Source of the DNA: Bacteroidales bacterium
Lineage (GTDB): Bacteria > Bacteroidota > Bacteroidia > Bacteroidales > JAADJA01
Assembly: GCA_020052415.1 (NCBI GenBank)
Contig: JAGVPB010000084.1
Location: forward strand, 1-33,876
Direction of reading: 5' to 3'
DNA: 33,876 nt
Below, in pieces: positions 31,856-33,876 of the stretch; positions within the stretch are counted from its first letter, which is position 1; the number at the start of each line of letters is the position of its first letter. A model generated the notes under the pieces. The model did not search any database, was not told the origin of the DNA, and saw only the letters and a program-made list of their open reading frames with translations. The translations under genes and the position numbers were made by a program.

Positions 31856-32998
31856 ATGCAATCATTAAATATTGGCGACCTCACTGTAAAGCTGCCCATT
31901 GTTCAGGGTGGTATGGGGGTTGCTGTTTCTTTATCCGGCCTGGCATCAGCGGTAGCAAATGAAGGAGGCATTGGCGTAATTTCAGCAGCCGGAATCGGCA
32001 TGACCGAACCGGACTATATGAAGAATTTTCATGCAGCCAATAAACGTGCCCTTCGAAAAGAGATCAGGAAAGCAAAAAGCATGACTAATGGCGTTTTGGG
32101 AGTCAACATCATGATGGCACTTACCGATCACGAAGAGCTGATTAAGGTTGCAATAGAAGAAAAAATAGATGTCATTTTCATGGGTGCAGGACTGCCGTTA
32201 AAAATTCCTTTTATTATTTCTGAAGCTGGCTTAAATGGACATCATACCAAACTTGTGCCTAAAGTATCATCAGCAAAAGCAGCAAGTCTCATTTTTCGTC
32301 ACTGGGAATCGAAATATAATATTGTACCTGATGCCGTTGTGGTCGAAGGTCCCATGGCGGGTGGGCACCTTGGCTTTAAAAGAGAAAATCTTGACGGCAA
32401 TATGGTTCCGCTTCATGAACTTGTTGAACAAACGGTAATGATTATTCGTCCATTTGAAAGGAAATATGGCAGAAACATACCGGTGATCGCCGGAGGCGGT
32501 CTTTATACCGGAAAAGACATTTACGAAATTATGCAGGCAGGCGCAAGTGCAGTCAAAATCGGGACTCGCTTTGTAACTACTCATGAATGTGATGCTTCAC
32601 AGCAATATAAAGAAAGTTACCTTAATGCCGACAAAGAGGATATAGTTATCATCAACAGCCCTGTGGGTTTGCCCGGAAGGGTGGTGAAAAACCAATTCGT
32701 TCAGCAGATCATGAACGGTGAAGCCAAACCATTCAAATGCCCGTGGAAATGTCTTTCTTCGTGTGATTTCAGAACAGCACCATTTTGTATTGCAAAGGCA
32801 CTGTTTAGCTCTGCAAGAGGCAATATGGAAGAAGGCTTTGCATTTGCCGGATCCAATGCTTATAAGGCCACTGAGATCAACCATGTATCAGATGTAATCA
32901 ACGACCTGGTGACCGGATTTAACCGTGAATCATTGCTCCGGCAGATTTCTGCAATTCGCCCTATTCATACAGACATCCAGCAGCGAATGGCAGTATAA
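31856..32998 (+). CDS. Nitronate monooxygenase/2-nitropropane dioxygenase-family flavoprotein
   Basis: Seen: 380 residues forming an FMN-binding TIM barrel. An N-terminal PIVQGGMGVAVS (about 14-25) is followed by GGIGVISAAGIG. The probable catalytic region is GPMAGGHLGF (about 165-174). FMN phosphate loops are VIAGGGLYTGKDI and SAVKIGTRFV. A C-terminal four-cysteine cluster follows: C295, C299, C303, C311 (CPWKCLSSCDFRTAPFC). Known: the family oxidises alkyl nitronates or, in the FabK branch, reduces enoyl-ACP. The cysteine-bearing subgroup is widespread in anaerobes and its substrate is uncertain. Length agrees with that subgroup. It is monocistronic, with a 245-base upstream region. TAATTTTG at 31732-31739 fits the -7 consensus but is distant. 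Confidence 0.85.
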   Translation: MQSLNIGDLTVKLPIVQGGMGVAVSLSGLASAVANEGGIGVISAAGIGMTEPDYMKNFHAANKRALRKEIRKAKSMTNGVLGVNIMMALTDHEELIKVAIEEKIDVIFMGAGLPLKIPFIISEAGLNGHHTKLVPKVSSAKAASLIFRHWESKYNIVPDAVVVEGPMAGGHLGFKRENLDGNMVPLHELVEQTVMIIRPFERKYGRNIPVIAGGGLYTGKDIYEIMQAGASAVKIGTRFVTTHECDASQQYKESYLNADKEDIVIINSPVGLPGRVVKNQFVQQIMNGEAKPFKCPWKCLSSCDFRTAPFCIAKALFSSARGNMEEGFAFAGSNAYKATEINHVSDVINDLVTGFNRESLLRQISAIRPIHTDIQQRMAV

Positions 32999-33307
32999 GG
33001 GAGCTGTTTATTTGCCTTAGTTCGAGAATTTTACAGGTTTGAATATTATTGCAAAGTAAAATAAATAAGCTGATTTTTTCATTTCTCGCAGTCATTTTCT
33101 ATCTCCCTTCTCCCGGATGCCATTGGTACAACTGATTTTACCGATAATTGCCTGCCACACATAATCCATTATCAGGATTCCTATGTACAATTATAATTTG
33201 TTAATTTTACGACCCATAAAAATCCAGAGGACTATCGGTTTAAATTAAATGGACAGGATTGAATCGAAAATTTATTATCCCATGGAAATTGGCGGAATTA
33301 AAATTGT
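32999..33307. other. Gene-free spacer with a possible 20-codon leader frame
   Basis: About 310 bases without a supportable gene. A short frame, ATG 33249 to TGA 33311 (MDRIESKIYYPMEIGGIKIV), overlaps the start of the next gene in an ATGA arrangement. Without homologs it cannot be told from chance. No terminator for the preceding flavoprotein gene was seen. Confidence 0.4.
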
Positions 33308-33876
33308 ATGAGTACTAAAAAAGTTAAAAAACGGAGAAAGTTAAATTACAATAAAATCTTCATCACAACTTTCATAATCCTTTTGATTCTTTCATTCATT
33401 ATTTTTATTAAGCCGGTTTCAAAATCTCTTGGCAATTTTTTTAATCCGGGGTCTGTAGGGACTGTCAGAGTTGACAGGTATAAGGACCTTAATCAGGAAC
33501 ATTTACGAATTGCTAAAAACAATGGAATAAAACCCTTTAAATCCAATAAAGCTTACAGGCAGGGCAAGGATGTATTGGTTGATGACGGTAAACTCGTTAA
33601 GGTGGCCAACAGCAAATATTATATTGTGAATAAGCTTGGGCATTCGCATCCATATCTCACCCCGAAAGCAAAAAAACTATTAGATGAAATTGGTAAACGG
33701 TTTTATAAGAAGCTGATCGAAAAAGGCAAGGGAAGGTATTATTTCAGGGTCAGTTCACTGCTCCGGACAAAGGAAAGCCAGAAAAATCTGGCCAAATCAA
33801 ATTCAAATGCTGCACAAAATTCAGCTCACCTATATGGTACTACCTTCGATATTGCATATAAGAATGTTATCAAAAA
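33308..33876 (+). CDS. DUF5715-like (peptidase M15-like) membrane-anchored protein, cut by the window end
   Basis: Partial: the frame from ATG 33308 is open to the last base (189 complete codons). Seen: a basic N-terminus (MSTKKVKKRRKLNYNKIF) and one transmembrane helix (about 19-38, FIILLILSFIIFIK). An extracytoplasmic domain follows with VLVDDGKLVKV, KLGHSHPYLTPKAKKLLDEI, FRVSSLLRTKESQKNL and NSAHLYGTTFDIAY. The SSLLRT and NSAHLYGTTFDI motifs recall the M15-type D-Ala-D-Ala peptidase-like fold of DUF5715 proteins (H..G.AFDI pattern). Inferred: a cell-wall-associated protein. Activity cannot be judged, because the C-terminal zinc ligands lie beyond the window. Confidence 0.7.
   Translation, partial: MSTKKVKKRRKLNYNKIFITTFIILLILSFIIFIKPVSKSLGNFFNPGSVGTVRVDRYKDLNQEHLRIAKNNGIKPFKSNKAYRQGKDVLVDDGKLVKVANSKYYIVNKLGHSHPYLTPKAKKLLDEIGKRFYKKLIEKGKGRYYFRVSSLLRTKESQKNLAKSNSNAAQNSAHLYGTTFDIAYKNVIK

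Overview
The window reads as chromosomal DNA of a Bacteroidota bacterium, most likely an uncultured, anaerobic Bacteroidales-like lineage. The evidence is threefold. Several secreted proteins end in type IX secretion (T9SS) type A sorting domains. AT-rich upstream regions carry the Bacteroidota -7 element TAnnTTTG, with little Shine-Dalgarno signal. Very large modular surface proteins dominate the window. No rRNA, tRNA, CRISPR array, phage gene, transposase or integrase was seen.

Left part (156-16188, + strand): four giant secreted proteins. They are an Asp-box/ASH/jelly-roll/FISUMP protein; a parallel beta-helix protein with dockerin, cohesin and a T9SS tail; a three-cohesin/two-BIG2 protein; and a PKD protein. 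Three of these, plus the minus-strand lamin-tail protein at 20333-23359, share the same roughly 220-residue module with two dockerin-like calcium loops, usually ending in ...QVP. It never occurs together with a T9SS type A tail. A decayed DUF4160-DUF2442 pair lies between the cohesin and PKD genes. The last 121 bases of the cohesin and PKD loci, including 67 bases past the stop codon, are almost identical.

Middle part (16251-20280, - strand): an accessory-zone mosaic. A MITE-like inverted repeat is followed by rsgA, a RelE-type toxin-antitoxin pair and a T9SS-exported hypothetical protein, all on the minus strand. Each of the three units is preceded by a copy of one dispersed repeat (A, B, C), and an attC-like imperfect palindrome follows the T9SS gene. 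This resembles a set of gene cassettes, although no integrase is present in the window. It is the part most worth following up.

Right part (20333-33876): the lamin-tail protein, then a + strand run of a duplicated-domain secreted protein, a DUF3298-type lipoprotein, CorA, a ZIP metal transporter, a T9SS protein, a beta-barrel-like protein, a cold-shock protein, a membrane-anchored LytTR regulator, a nitronate monooxygenase-like flavoprotein, and the start of a DUF5715-like protein cut by the window end. The 400 bases before the cold-shock gene hold several nested short tandem repeats.
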